From Aphrophora alni (Eukaryota > Arthropoda > Insecta > Hemiptera > Aphrophoridae), in contig OY740768.1 in the NCBI GenBank assembly GCA_963513935.1, positions 63,158,786 to 63,222,785 of the forward strand: a stretch of 64,000 nt of DNA, written 5' to 3'. The notes beneath the pieces are model-generated. The model did not search any database. It saw only the letters and a list, made by a program, of their open reading frames with translations, and was not told the origin of the DNA. Made by a program: the position numbers and the translations under genes. This document shows positions 38,540 through 51,688 of this stretch, piece by piece (position 1 is the first letter of the stretch; each line of letters begins with the position of its first letter).

Positions 38540-39393
38540 AATATACACAGATCTCCGAAACAGCTCAAAAGACGGAAACATGTGTTTAATGGATGTTGGA
38601 AACAAGACAATCCTACTGAAATAAACAATCTTTCAGTTTCTGATTCTATGCCTGGACAATAAAAAGACAGTTCATCCAAAAAGAATTTTTTTATATATTA
38701 AGTGATTGAAGATGAAATTAGTCATGTAAATGAATATATAAATTAACAAGATATTTAATTGTTTGCTTTCAAATATTTCTGTATTTTCAACATTTCAAGG
38801 ATCGCTGTCTACTGTTCCTGTTAGAAGGTTAGGCCTAAGTGTTGTAATAAAAATTAATTGTAATGATTTTTTATTACAATTACTGAGTCTAGAAGAATGG
38901 TATAAGAAATGGTAATCGAAAGAAATATCCTCAGTCTAAGTGATATAAAGAATGATGTTTAGGCAGAATATTTCCATCTCTCCTCAAACAACATGAAACC
39001 AATGCACGAGCTATGTCCGAAAGGTGTAAATGCCAACGGGGTATTCCGACGAATGAACCTTATGCCCATCAAAAACATACACACTTCCTAGTAGATTTGT
39101 GAAGGCTAAATTAAAACCCAGAATTTATTTAAAAAATGTCAGCATGGAGGGACACAAAATCCAAGTGAATCTTTGAACAATGTAATTTGGACGAAAATAA
39201 AATTTCAAAATGAAATGTTGTTATAAGAAATACTCTAGAATTTTTTGTTTATGAAACCATAGCAACATTTGAAAATGGTCACATAACTAATTGTAGTATA
39301 TTTAAAGAGTTTGTAATGAATCTTGGTTCCAACTGTATTCGAACAATGAAAACAATTGACACAAGAAAAATCGCAGAAGTTGAAAGGCGATAG
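38540..39393 (+). pseudogene. Decayed Mutator-like (MULE) transposase
   Basis: Collinear plus-strand fragments match the order seen in animal Mutator-like transposases. An N-terminal basic piece KRRKHVFNGCWKQ (about 38570-38610) is followed by LCPKGVNANG-VF at about 39010-39045, CQHGGTQNPSESLNNVIW at 39137-39190 and EFFVYETIATFENGHITN from 39238, with the frame stopping at TAG 39391. The C-x-HG-x-TQNPNESLN-x-IW block is the hallmark. Stops, frameshifts and loss of most of the catalytic region show it is dead. Terminal inverted repeats were not found. The family attribution is from memory of the motif and not from a search. Confidence 0.72.
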
Positions 39394-40784
39394 AAGAAAA
39401 AAATGAGCGTTTTGTTATTATTACAATACATTTAAAACAATATTTAAAAATTTAGTAAATTTACCAATATGCAGTACAATACTTCATTGTTAAAATAAAT
39501 CTCATCAGATAATGATAAAGTAATATACAAACTACGTTATATACATACAGCAAATAAATGTATCGATTACAGTAAAAGTATTTTGAACTTTCAGAATTAG
39601 GCTATATAAGTATTTCTATCGTAATAATGATTCTAAACCTTTTATACCAAACGTAATCCCTTGACACATAACCAAAAACATATAGCTAACGTTCGAGTAT
39701 TATGATAGTCACATACATGTATTCGTGGACATTTACACCTGTTGTGTGTCGGTGATGTTAGGTTAGGTCCCTCTCATGTCGCTTCATACATATAAACACA
39801 TTATTATAACTAACATGCAGTTATTAGGAGAAACCACTGTATTCACTATAATGATCAACACTTGTCCAAACTAGTAGGTTGACTGTTATGTATGTCAATA
39901 CAATCTCCATGGCTTATAGATGCTATTGGCCCGTTATAAAGTACGAATTATAATAAATTTAATTTTATCCCAATCAGTCGGTAATGAATTGGTTAACATA
40001 GCGTTGTTTGTTTAGTTCACATCCCTCACTTTAGTTCAAGCGTTAGTATTATGGCAAGATAATTCAATTACAAGTTCAAAAATATTTTCTAGGTTCTTTT
40101 CAAGCGCAACATTTAAGACATTTAAACTACGAAATTCTCGGTCAGCTTTCAATTACAGGTTTATCCTCAGAAAATATTTTAAACACAGTATGTTATTGAA
40201 ATGATATTTTAAAATATTGCCTAAAATTTAATTAGCATTTTAAATGTATTTTATTCAAGACATGACCAACAAATAGCCTTTCTAGTTTACAAAAATAATT
40301 ATACAATTTATTTTTTATTAATATATTTAACTACAGTTGTAGAGCATCTGTACATCAAACAGTTATAAACTCGCGGAAATTAAAAGAACTAAATAATGTC
40401 CTATTAGTTTTGTTCAAAATATGATAATTATATATTTATTCATCATAAATTCAACGCTATACATGATATATTCTTAATTAATATACTTTAGAATTAGTTT
40501 AGATCTTATTTAGTCAATCGAACCAACCCGAGGGTAATAATGATTACATACGGTAGTCTGTATAGTTTGCAAATGAAAATCCGAATATATACAACGAATC
40601 TACATTGATAACTTTTAATACCCAGCTTATTTTCTAGTTGGGTCTACATATGGTTTGCAAACTTGCAACGTTATGTTAACCTAACTATTACTCCCAGGTG
40701 TAACGTTAGGGTTGCTGCAGAATGTGAATGGGCTTTTCAGTTAATAGTTAGGTACTCTCTTAGGGGATTTAAAGTCTATTTATT

Positions 40785-40976
40785 TTATAAATGATGTAAA
40801 TAACAATGGAAGGTCATACTGAATAATTCTCTTGATTTAACCTCTTCCACATCAAACATAGCTGATACAATATTTGTCATATTAACGGATGAAAAATTAA
40901 TTGCTTGTCTTAACTCATCTCTACTCTTGTAGATCCACCTGTTAAGTACAAGTCTGACAATCTGACGTACCTTCAA
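40785..40976 (-). other. Coding-like open frame, unknown
   Basis: A 64-codon minus-strand frame with balanced composition (VRLVLNRWIYKSRDELRQAI near the start, SAMFDVEEVKSRELF later). It has no ATG at its 5' end and no convincing splice sites. It could be a fragment of a mobile-element gene. No family was recognised. Confidence 0.18.
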
Positions 40977-41322
40977 GTTTTAATCAGTTGTAATAACTCC
41001 ATTACGAAATATTTACAGTAAATTAATACATTTATCGTGTTTCGTAGAACGTCTAAACGTTGTTATAAACACAGATTATTATTGTTTTGATTTTTAACGT
41101 GAATTTACACTTATCGCTGCATTACACCTATTGTAGAAATAAATGAACTGATAAACAATCAACAAAATAAGTAATATTGTTTAATATTATACTTGATTCC
41201 CTCGTAACATTTACGACTTCTATAATTAAACCCATTGTAATTGTCTTAGGTATTTGGATCTAGTAATTTACTCAAAATAAATACATACCAATACAAATTA
41301 CAAAACAGCTTACAAGTATATG

Positions 41323-41396
41323 CGACCGTGTGGTCCAATGCTAGAGCGTTGTTGGACAGAGTCGGATGTCAAATGTTCTATCCTTGTTTGGTTCAC
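41323..41396 (+). mobile_element. Decayed tRNA-like head
   Basis: GTGGTCCAATGCTAGAGCGTTG lines up with the D-arm and A-box region of the tRNA-like genes at 15 kb (TAGCTCAATGGTAGAGCATTG). A GTTCTATCC core 45 nt later stands where the B box should be. The stems are no longer pairable, so this is an old solo tRNA-derived element or SINE head. No second, inverted copy is present. Confidence 0.4.
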
Positions 41397-42871
41397 ATTT
41401 TAATTTACTTCTTGGTCCAATAATTTTTTACTTGCCGCTTCAAGTTATAAATATAGCTGATAACAATACGATTCGTTATCTGTCATTGGTTTTATAACAG
41501 TGTTACATTGCAATAAACACATAGTTCATGTATTGACATATTGACATATACAAGCTTTTATACACTACAAATTAATAATAAACAGTAGTGAGATATAAAT
41601 AATAAATTGGCACAGAATACATTTTAATATTTTTCAAATTATCAGCTTACATGTTATTTGTTACATTCGTTTAGGTTATTTTTACAGTTCATTTAATTTT
41701 AACCAGAATTGATTATATCAATTTTGAGGTCTTCTAAGAATAAAATAATAATATATCCCTATTCAGAGATACAATGACAAACGGTTTTTGTTTACTAAAT
41801 CTATAGTTTTGTGTATGAAAATGATTATTTTCTTGTTTTTAATTTGTTTAAATTTTCTTAACCCTCGTAAGTAGTCGTAAAAAGGTTGATAGATCTCTTT
41901 TTGTAAATGTAATTTCGTTCTTTTACAATACTTTTGGTGCAAACATTTTAATATTCCAATTTATTTATTTCATTTCTGTTACATATACTGTATAAATGGT
42001 ATAGTTTTTAGACTCGATTGTGTTATGTTCATATAGTATCAGTTGTGACAATGTTAGTTTGTGCTGTGATCTTCAGTTTAAAATAATAGACATGTTAAAA
42101 TTGTTTAAGTGTAATGATATTTATATATTGACTGGAGAACTTTGTTTTTATTGACATACGGTGAAAACAACTAAGTGTTTATTTTAATGCCGAATAATGC
42201 CTTCGTACTAAAAAAGGTCCTTTGAACTTGCACCTTACGTTACATTGTATCTCCCATTAACAATAGTTAAATTACTTTACGTCACGTTATGTTCAGGAAC
42301 CTATAAAAAAGACCGTTAACTTTTTTTTCTTACGTAGGTAAGTTAAAAATAATCTTGTAAAATTTAAGACACGTCAAACAAAAAACATTTTTATAGACGT
42401 TACATGATAGGATGTCATTTTACAATCAAAATAAAATACCAAATAAAAATATTTTATGGTTTATAATTATAATTACAAAAAATATTTGTGTCATATTTTA
42501 TTTCAAAATTGTTGTGTCATACAAACAAATTGTATACTTTGGACAGTATAGTTTATGGAATCATTATTTAATTGGTAAAATCATTTACAAATACATAATA
42601 TACAGATTTGTTAATATAAATTTCACTTCAGTAACTGAATAATATATTCAATCTATCTAGTCATGCACTTTAACTACTTATTGGTTCTGTTATATTGCAA
42701 CAAATTGTAAATTAATTACAATTTGCATGGTCAACACTTTACTCATTAAATTTAACCTGTCATGTTTAAATATATATAATTGAAAAATATAGATTTCAAA
42801 TATAAAAATTTATTTGATTAATACAATTCTTGTGATTATATTTGTTTCAAGCAATATTTCAATTAGCAATA

Positions 42872-42968
42872 TGATGAATAATGAAACGCGTAATTTTGTC
42901 GGTGTTATTTATTATAGATCAATTTTAAGTCTACTTAAAATTGTTCTAAAATAAATAACACCGACAAA
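42872..42968. mobile_element. Foldback element 2 (short MITE-like hairpin)
   Basis: TTTGTCGGTGTTATTTATTAT at 42895 is mirrored by ATAAATAACACCGACAAA ending at 42968. The inner arms ATCAATTTTAAG and CTTAAAATTGTT pair around a 3-nt loop, giving a roughly 74-nt hairpin with a few mismatches. Immediately to the left lies TGATGAATAATGAAACGCG (42872-42890), a shortened form of the ribozyme-like motif seen elsewhere. There is no coding capacity. Confidence 0.8.
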
Positions 42969-43429
42969 CTTATTCAGTTATCATTAAATCTTTATACTGT
43001 ACATTTTAAAATTGTTTAAAGTATATTTTAAATTATAAAATATAGAATGATATGATCTTATGATTTGTCAAAGTTATGAACTGAAATAAATTTTATTGTG
43101 TTATAAAAAGAAAAACTTTATATTTATCACTTTGATTGTGTAAACTGTTCCTCAACAGATTTGAAAATTTGAAGAGAAAGATCTTTGTGAAATGTTATGA
43201 AGAGAAATGTACACCTGAAATTTATACATTAAAAAAAATTTAATATCCAAAATAAAATAAATATACCAATACATTAAATTTATATTTAATAAAATAAATA
43301 AAAAATATTAGGATACGAATATTTATTAATTTAAGTGCATAAAGAATAAATTTTTATATTTAATTTTCTAAATTAATCAAAACATCTTAAAACTTGAGAT
43401 AGAATAAATTAAAATTTAGCTCTCTCATA

Positions 43430-43535
43430 AAATGTTGACATATGTTATTTTATGACAAATTAATTAATTATTAAATTTAAAAAAAAAATTAATATGACAA
43501 ATTAAATATATAATTTAGACATATGTTGAAATAAA
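43430..43535. repeat. Short direct repeats ATGACAAATTAA and GACATATGTTGA
   Basis: ATGACAAATTAA occurs twice around an AATTAATTAATTATTAAATT stretch, and GACATATGTT brackets the block at about 43437 and 43519. This is AT-rich local duplication. Confidence 0.5.
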
Positions 43536-46500
43536 CATGATTTAATAGTTTAATTTGTCTATTAGTGAACTTATGAATGTTACAAGGATAATTTATTATT
43601 ATATTATTTATCACTCTCTTGAACTTTTTTTTAAGCAAGCCCATATTTGTTTATATAACAAACACATAGAGTGTTTTATTAAATAACACTGTATTATCTT
43701 ACTCCTGGCTTAAACTAAAAAGTTGAATAACACGATTAGGTTCTGACCTACTTATATTAGCTATTATCGTAGATAATTTGTTTGTTATATTTATGATTCC
43801 ATTCTATTTACATGTAACGGATATTTTAATATAATGTATTATAACACTATCCTTTTATTACTATCCTAAACAATATTTTTTATTCTATGATATATCTCTT
43901 TATTCTACATACAGAATATACCAAGTCTTTACATGGACTAACTGGACAATGTGTAATAAATTATACACTTAAAATGAATATTTGACCATATAATAGCCTA
44001 TATGTTCTCATAAGTCTACCAATACGTTTTACGTAAAACATCTTTCTAGTTTTCCAAGTATAATCAGCCATTTTGTAACATCATTTTTTTTAGTTCTAAT
44101 TCTATTTCATTCGCGTAACAATAACGTATGTTAATAATGCACTAAAACATGTTTTTTATTTGTGTAGAGGAGTTCTAATAAGTGAAAGTCTATGATAATA
44201 TCTTCTCTTCCCAAAACCAATTTTGTTCAATTTAATTAAACTGAATAACAAGTAGTTTACCGGTGAAATCTGTAAACTTACGAAATAGTTTAATTATCAG
44301 ATTTATGTCTTAAATAAGATATTTTCAAGGAAAGTTACTCCACATTTTTCCAACAAATGAAGATCAAATAACACGGAGTAGAGGGATAGATATGTTTTAA
44401 CAATCAGTAGACGAGTTCCTATACAAATTTAGTCTCTGGAGATAATTTATGTCCACGCCACAGCAAATTGTGTATTTCAGTCTCCTCTTACCTTGATGAA
44501 TACTTTACTGTGTATTGGAAAATTTTAATATTTTTTTCATCCAAAATCCCATGTCCGAAAGTGTAAAATGTCTACTGACTTTTTTGGCATTATTTTGGCA
44601 CAATTTTTGGATCTCTCTATATATGTCGTTAGTAAACGCTCTTGAGATTAAGTTTTACACAAATTCCATAATTATGCTTGATTTTATGAATAGTTGGACA
44701 TAATACTTAACAATAAAATCTACCAATTCTCGAAAAAAGAAGTTGATAATTTTCAGCCTATAAATCGTTCAAAGGTATCACACAAAGGTATCGTTTAAAG
44801 GTAGTTGATTTAAATGATCAACTAATTTGGTTCATCAATTAAATCTCCATTGAATACTTTCCAGTGTGTTACTATAAAAATTATAAATAATTTTTGTTTA
44901 ATAAAATATTTTTAAAAATTACTTTAAAATTATATTTTTCTGTTTTTCCTCTAGGACGAAGGATAACCGAGTTATCAAGAAAAAAACTAAAAATAAAATT
45001 TCATGTTAGGAGTAATTTTTCTCCTTAGTAATAAAGCGATTTTTAATTTGGTATAACGTTTTCAAATTCGTGAATCTTCAATCTAATATAATAATGCATT
45101 TATTCATATGGTTCAACATAAAAATGTCCGTACATGAAATTATTTAATAAGGAAATATTTAGTTTTTAGGCAGGGTTTTTGACCATTACTAAAAAATGGA
45201 ATTATTATTTTGTTGATGATTCCATTATTCATTTAGTTATATAAAAAATGGAAAGGCCATTTTGTTTTTCGTTGAAAGAGAAACATTTTATTTCTTATAA
45301 TTTATTTTTAAAGTTAACACTATAAAATAAATTTTCTTAAATTGTATTTATTCTGACAAAATATTAATATGTTGATAATTACGTATAACCTCACTCTTTA
45401 ATTATAAGTTTTCATCGAACTTTAGTTGATTACGTAATTAGTAATAAATTCACCTTATTATTTCCAGCTGTGTTGGAGTACGTTGCCAACAGGAATGGTT
45501 AAGCATGTGCATGAGCATGTGCATCGACTCATTATCCACTAACGAAACAGTCTTACGAGACAAGCTGAATGCCATTATTTTGTACTACGAATAGATTGGA
45601 CATAAAGGTGAAGTGTGTCTAATGTAGACTAATGGCAGGCAGTGACATATACACAACAGTTCTGGCTTTGTTTTAAAGGTCGTTGCTGCGCGCGTTGCAA
45701 TCGTTTTCCGTGGGTCCTTTCGGCCATCGGCACCAGTCTTGCCCTACTTCACTCGAAACGTCAATGGCCTAAATAAATAATGCGCCTATCTTGATGTGTT
45801 TTATTCCCAAATAAATTACATGGTAATTTAAAAATATTTATAGAATTAATATTTATTTCTACAATGTTATTTGTTAAAGGTATTGAAGCTTGAATTCTGA
45901 TTTACAATATAGGCATAATTGTCCTTTGAAATAAATATTTAAATATAAAATTATCTACATAAGCGCGACAATATTCATATGATACAGATTGGGTGTTATG
46001 TGAGAAACATTTTTATTCTTGATCTTTTCATTAGAAAATAATGTCAAAAGGTTTTTAAAGATTACTGTTATATGCGTTAAAAAATCGATTAATTATTCTT
46101 TAAAAGTGTGAGATATTTTTATATTTTATAAAATAATAGAAAACAATAAGTTTTCAAAAACTACTTCCCATAAATAACATTTTATTTAAAACCGATACCC
46201 CTTATCAATGCTACCGTATTTTAGATGACAAAATTTCTTTACTTTTAAAATTAAATTTTTTATAATATTATTTAATTAAAACAAATTTGAAATGTTGATT
46301 ATGCGTAGATAATTTGTGAATTTTAATTTCAAAAGTTTGAAGACGATACAAAAATGTGTATAAAAACATGTTATTATTGGTTTTAGTCTGAATTGTGTAT
46401 TTTAAAGTAATCTTCAACATCCCTTGTTTTTGTGTGTACTAGATAAGTCGATAACGTTTATTTACACTTGTCAAAAGTTTTTAAAAACTCCTCCAATCGT

Positions 46501-46578
46501 TTCAATAAATTTGTTAGAGTATAAGAAAATACAATAACAAAATTAATCGGTAAAACATTGCACAAACTTTCTCACTCT

Positions 46579-46589
46579 CCCCCCCCCCC
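46579..46589. repeat. Poly-C run
   Basis: About 11 C residues in AT-rich sequence. Similar C/G homopolymers occur at 56373-56385, 58863-58874 and 60420-60430. Confidence 0.95.
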
Positions 46590-46721
46590 TCCATCCAAAC
46601 AAATAAAGTAAAAAACAACTATTCGTTACCAAAAACGGCAGTTCAATAGATGGTAAAAAAGTAAAACTGATCCATAATTCAGTTTTTAATACACTATTTA
46701 TATATTTAAATAAGGCCTAAA

Positions 46722-46754
46722 GCGGTTTCACTTGTACCGTAAACGCATCGTCAG
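46722..46754 (-). ncRNA. Hammerhead-like motif, solo
   Basis: The minus strand reads CTGACGA, T, a 17-nt stem-loop region GCGTTTACGGTACAAGT, then GAAACCGC. Core order and extra T agree with the copies at 32228, 35874 and 49556. The intervening stem is imperfect. No flanking inverted repeat was recognised. Confidence 0.33.
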
Positions 46755-48126
46755 CATAATAATTATGTCGTTTGCTAATTAAAGTAATGATTTTTAAAAA
46801 TCTTCTTGAATCAAAATATTATTCTTACAAGCGATTTTATACAGGAATTTGGATCATTAATCTTCACATTTCTCTATAATTTGAATAAAGTTCGTAGACA
46901 CCAACGGCCATTTTTTCTATTTTTATCAAAAACTTATGTTCAACAGTTTTTAGAGAGATAGCGATAAATACGTTTTTTAGATTTTTGAGGCTACAGTTGA
47001 ACAGAATAAAATTGTAAATTTGATTTATTTCATTTTCCAAGCTCTATATTTAGGTTATTGCACAAACGATAGGCAAACATTATTTCAAAGTGCAATTTTT
47101 TGACTTAGTGAAGCCCAAAACTCATATATAGGTAAAACGCTCAAAATGACTTAAATTTGCTTTAAACTACGTAGGCCTATATGTAAGAAAGTGATTAAAA
47201 TAATAAAATTTGTTTTATATCGACAGCCTGAAGAAATATTTATTTAACGTTGAATTTATACATTTTTCATTTTTATTTAATTATAACCAAGTAATTAATT
47301 ATAGAATGACACTTAAGTATTGTCATTAGTACTCTGAATTTATTATTAGAGATCCATAATCGGTTGATATACATTACAACTTTACAAATTGAAAAATATA
47401 ACATTTTTGTAGGTAATAAAACTAATTAATAAACTCAACGAAATCTAAATTTGGTAAATATAATAGCATTCATCCTCGTTAAAATATAATATATTTCTAA
47501 TAAAGTTAACAGATGACGTTTCTAAACTAAACAATTACCAAAGAATGCTATCCTAGCGTGTCTTGGTTGTATTAAGGTGCTTTGCGAGATCATTTGACAG
47601 CACATTTCCTATAATCAACTCCTTTCCTGTGCACCTTACACAGTGAATGAGATTACTGTGACATTTCTTAAGCTGTAAGAGAAAAGCCGAAACTACTACT
47701 TTTTGATAAAAAACAACGTTCTTAATTTTTATAAAAAAGTATTTTGAGACGGAAAATATTCTTACAAGAACGCAACGACATAGTGAAAAATACTGTTGTA
47801 AATAATAACCGTATTTGTGTTGGTTATTTTGTTATGTATGTGTTTGTTTCAAAATACTCTCGCTTTTCATAAACAAAAGCTTTAGCTTAATATATAATTT
47901 TAAAAATAAATATTAGCGTGTGTATTTAACAATAGACCAGAATATTGAAAAGAAACACTAATAACATAATAACCAACAGAAATACCGTTATTATTTCCAA
48001 ATTGTTTTTCTTTACGAGTAGGTATAGATAAAGTGATGTAATATAACGAATAAATCGTTATCGAAGTGTTTGTAGATGTATCAGTTTGAGGTCCCTTGAT
48101 TACAAATAACTGTTTTTCTTCTAATG

Positions 48127-48172
48127 GAGTCTGTCTGTCTCTCTGTTGACTGTCTGTGGTTTGTCTGTCACA
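48127..48172. repeat. Interrupted GTCT-rich tract
   Basis: Repeated GTCTGTCT / CTGTCTGTGG words over about 45 bp, a degenerate tetranucleotide repeat. Confidence 0.75.
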
Positions 48173-49504
48173 TGACCAGTGGTATACAGTTCAAATGCGA
48201 TGACCGATTTTTAATAAATTTGTTACACAGGTATAATTTAGCTAAATTCTGCGACTATTAATTTTTTTCCACAACTTAAAATTTAGGAGTAGTTGCAATA
48301 TTAAAAACAAAATTTCCCAGTATTGGATTTTACTATTTTGATCAAATTTTCCTTAATTATATCCACTAAGGATATAACCAAAAATACTAGTCAACATCGC
48401 AATTAGTTCTACTAATTTCGTTCAAATATTAATAAAATGTGATAAGATTAATAGCTCAAAACCATTTTCAAAATAGCTTGTAAAAACATATTACGGTTCA
48501 AGAATAATTGACCAAATACACAAATAAACTTTGCCTGTAGTCATTAAAAATTTGGTTTTAGTATTTATTTAAAATTATTGCTTAAAGAAAAAAACCTTTC
48601 AGCCAGCATAGCCTTCCAAAAAAAGCAGAAACAAATACTCTAATAGCGTTAGGGTCAGAGGGGAACAAGATTTGGTCAAGAGCTATGAAAAGTTGAACGA
48701 GAGCGATCTAACCAAAGTCTTCATAAAAATGATGTGGATCCATCTATGGGCACTAGGATTGTCACTAGAGTAAACCCCTGAAGGTAGCTCAATTTTATTC
48801 AAATACGATTTTAGCTGAGGACACGTTTACGTCACAAGCAATGCTAGTTTTAAGACTAATTAAAAAATAAATATTGAAAGTCGGCGTTCATGGATAATTT
48901 TCAGTTTTTGACCGACCACTACCGGAGTGACATAGTTGGTGACATTTAGTTATGGCTGGTTTTCATTCGTTTTTGGGACTGGTGAGTGAGAAAGTTTTTG
49001 CAATGTTTTTTAACAATTTGATTTATCTTTTTGCATACCATATTTATTATGAAAATAATACAAAAAAGATTTTATCAACTACACAACTTTAACATAAATT
49101 AAAAGTATGAAATATATTGATTGAAAATAACAGCGTTTCATTTTTGTTCTTAATCTTGTATTGATTATCTTCGTATATTTGCTTCATGACTGGAAAGACT
49201 CAGATCCGTGACTCAAAGACCGATTCGCAGCTTGTTTAGGTCTTACGTAATACAAGGAGATTTCTAGTGTTAATATTTATAAAATGGCTTCTAGACTGAG
49301 ACTGTTGTTTTATCTTGAAAGCATTGTTGTTTATCTTTACTTGTAAATACATTATGTAAAGATTAAACAGATAAAACATTTAACAATCATTTGTTCCAGT
49401 TCATTTTAAGAGTGTATTAAATGTGTAACGGTAGCTATTGTAATGGATTGTAAAGTTATTTTAAATACATTTTTTTCTGAATCAATTGCATATAAATTGT
49501 AGTA

Positions 49505-49697
49505 AAAAAAAAAACTCGAACAAAAGATCTCACAAAAATACGTTTACTTAATCAAGCGCGTTTCAACGACAAAGTCGCCATCTTCAGTGATACAGATTTC
49601 ATATTGATACAGTATCACCGAGGATGGCGACTTTGTCGTTGAACCGCGTTTGATTAGGAAAACCTTATTTTTGTGACATTTTGTGTTCGAATTTTTT
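49505..49697. mobile_element. Foldback element 3 (MITE-like)
   Basis: The left arm 49505-49592 and right arm 49611-49697 are inverted copies with few mismatches: AAAAACTCGAACA... CACAAAAATA... TAATCAA-CGCG-TTCAACGACAAAGTCGCCATCYTC-GTGATAC. The centre is only about 20 nt. Each arm carries the ribozyme-like motif in opposite orientation (49556-49587 minus, 49618-49648 plus). There is no ORF. Confidence 0.88.
49556..49587 (-). ncRNA. Hammerhead-like motif, foldback 3 left arm
   Basis: The minus strand reads CTGAAGA, T, GGCGAC-TTT-GTCGTT (a 6-bp stem including two G-U pairs), then GAAACGCG. This is the best-preserved copy in the window. The mirrored plus-strand copy at 49618-49648 has CCGAGGA and GAACCGCG and would be inactive. 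Self-cleavage is not established: the extra T after the CTGAAGA box and the lack of a defined cleavage triplet argue for caution. Confidence 0.38.
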
Positions 49698-51688
49698 CTA
49701 TCTAATATTATGTTACAAGTCAAGTTTAATATTATTTATAAATTGTAGCTACTGTAAACATTTGTCATTTTATAAATTTATTAAGAAATATAAATTTTTA
49801 ATCTTGAAATAAATACTTAGAGATAAATCAAATCTCCAATAATTACATTTGAATAAATTTATAAAAATGAATTGCTTTACATAACATAAGTATTTGATTA
49901 TAATATTGTTTACAATAAAGAATCTTCACACATTTCCCCCAGATATTACTTTCACAGTATAAACATAAATCTACAGCTATATTATAAATTTAGCTTATGA
50001 TATCTATTTGATATCATATTTGTCTAAATGATATCTATTTGTACTTATACAGTAAATCTGGTGTTACATTTATTTGATTATGATGGATTTTTCATAGTAT
50101 TAATATGGTTTATGCAATCATTTGCATATATAAAACCGAATCAGGACGTTTCTAGTTATAAATCTAGTATTATAAATCAAATCCCGTTATCAAGTGATAA
50201 ACAAGGAACTTAAAAATGAAAAACACCAAGTAATCTAAGGCTATGTTGGAATACATATACTAAATCTATAATTTTAGAAAAACCCAGATATAAAGTTATG
50301 ATGACGTTATTCAGTTTTATTTTTTAGGTTTATCACTTGATTACTATAGTTGATTTCCACTCTGGAAACATCTTTTAGTTTGTACATACACATACGATGA
50401 AATTGTCAGATTAAACATATTACTAATAAAGTAATACTTTTTAATTGTATATTACCTGTCAAACAGATAAATTTACAAATTTGACTATTCTTTAAATAAT
50501 GATGTTAATTAATTATTCTTTAAATGAAATTTATTATTTTGTTTTCTTTCATAGCTATTTGAATTATAACTTTCAGGCTATACAGTTCACATGCGGCTTA
50601 ATACAATTCACAGATAAATAAACTCACAAATAATAAGCTTTTTAACATTAAACTCGACAAGAATTTGTTTATAAATGTTTTTGACATCCATAGCGGTGAG
50701 ATTGACCAAATTGAAAATGCAATTTTTTATCTCTAATTTTTCCCAGAAAACAAATCATCTTTCAAAAAAAATATCTTAACACGGAATCGAGCATTTTATT
50801 CAGTTTACTTTTATCAGAACTTTATACATTTTAGTTTCAAGACTGCCACAATTTGCTCACTTCTTTGACTTTGACGGAGGGAAAGACGTTTGTTTCCCCA
50901 ACACTTTCTTCCTCGACACGCTTACATTAATAATGTCAAATGTGGTAGCAAGTAGCATGTCACAGGGCGAAGTTTTTTATCTTGTTGATAATTATTTATT
51001 TTATCTTAAATTCATTTACTGGGATGTATTACAAGCTAAAAAAATAGAAATACTAAATAGTTTTAATTGTCTTAGAATTAGGAGAGAAGAAGAAAAAGGA
51101 ATATATCACAAGGTCATCACATTTAAATATTCTGATTACTAAATAATATAATATCTATTTAATATAAAATATTTACTACTCATTATTTAAAGATATTAAT
51201 TATTTAAAAGATATTTAAAGATTTATTTAGAACGGGTCCACTAAAATATAATAAAGTTTTTATTTATTTATTTTTTATTTTTTTTTAATACAGTGGTTAC
51301 AGTATGTTAACAGAAATGAAATTACTAATTACTTAGTAAATTTAAAATCGCAATATTGAAAAGTAATTTCGTATTTTTGCGAAACTGATAAAACTGTGAT
51401 AGTAAGTAGTCCCCATATTTTTGCGTATGAAAAGAATAAAATTAACATAGAGCAAACGATAAATAATTTTAAAAAAACTATTTCATTTATTCGAACGCGT
51501 TGGTGACTAATTTTAATTCTGGTGTGATATAAAAAGTTTATCTTATTAATTGAGCTTTTCGTATATTAGGTATGACGAAGCATTTAAATAAGATAATAAA
51601 TATTTTGCAGGCACTAGGAGAGAAGCCAAGTCTAGTCTACTGCAATCGTGGTTCATTAGCGGTTCCAAATTGTCCTTTTTTGTTAAGT

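Noticed and set aside
51490..51510. CGAACGCGTTGG as another ribozyme-like motif
   Set aside because: No CTGANGA box stands upstream at a suitable distance on either strand. The shared CGCG word alone is not enough. The same holds for AAACGCGTTACG at about 56598.
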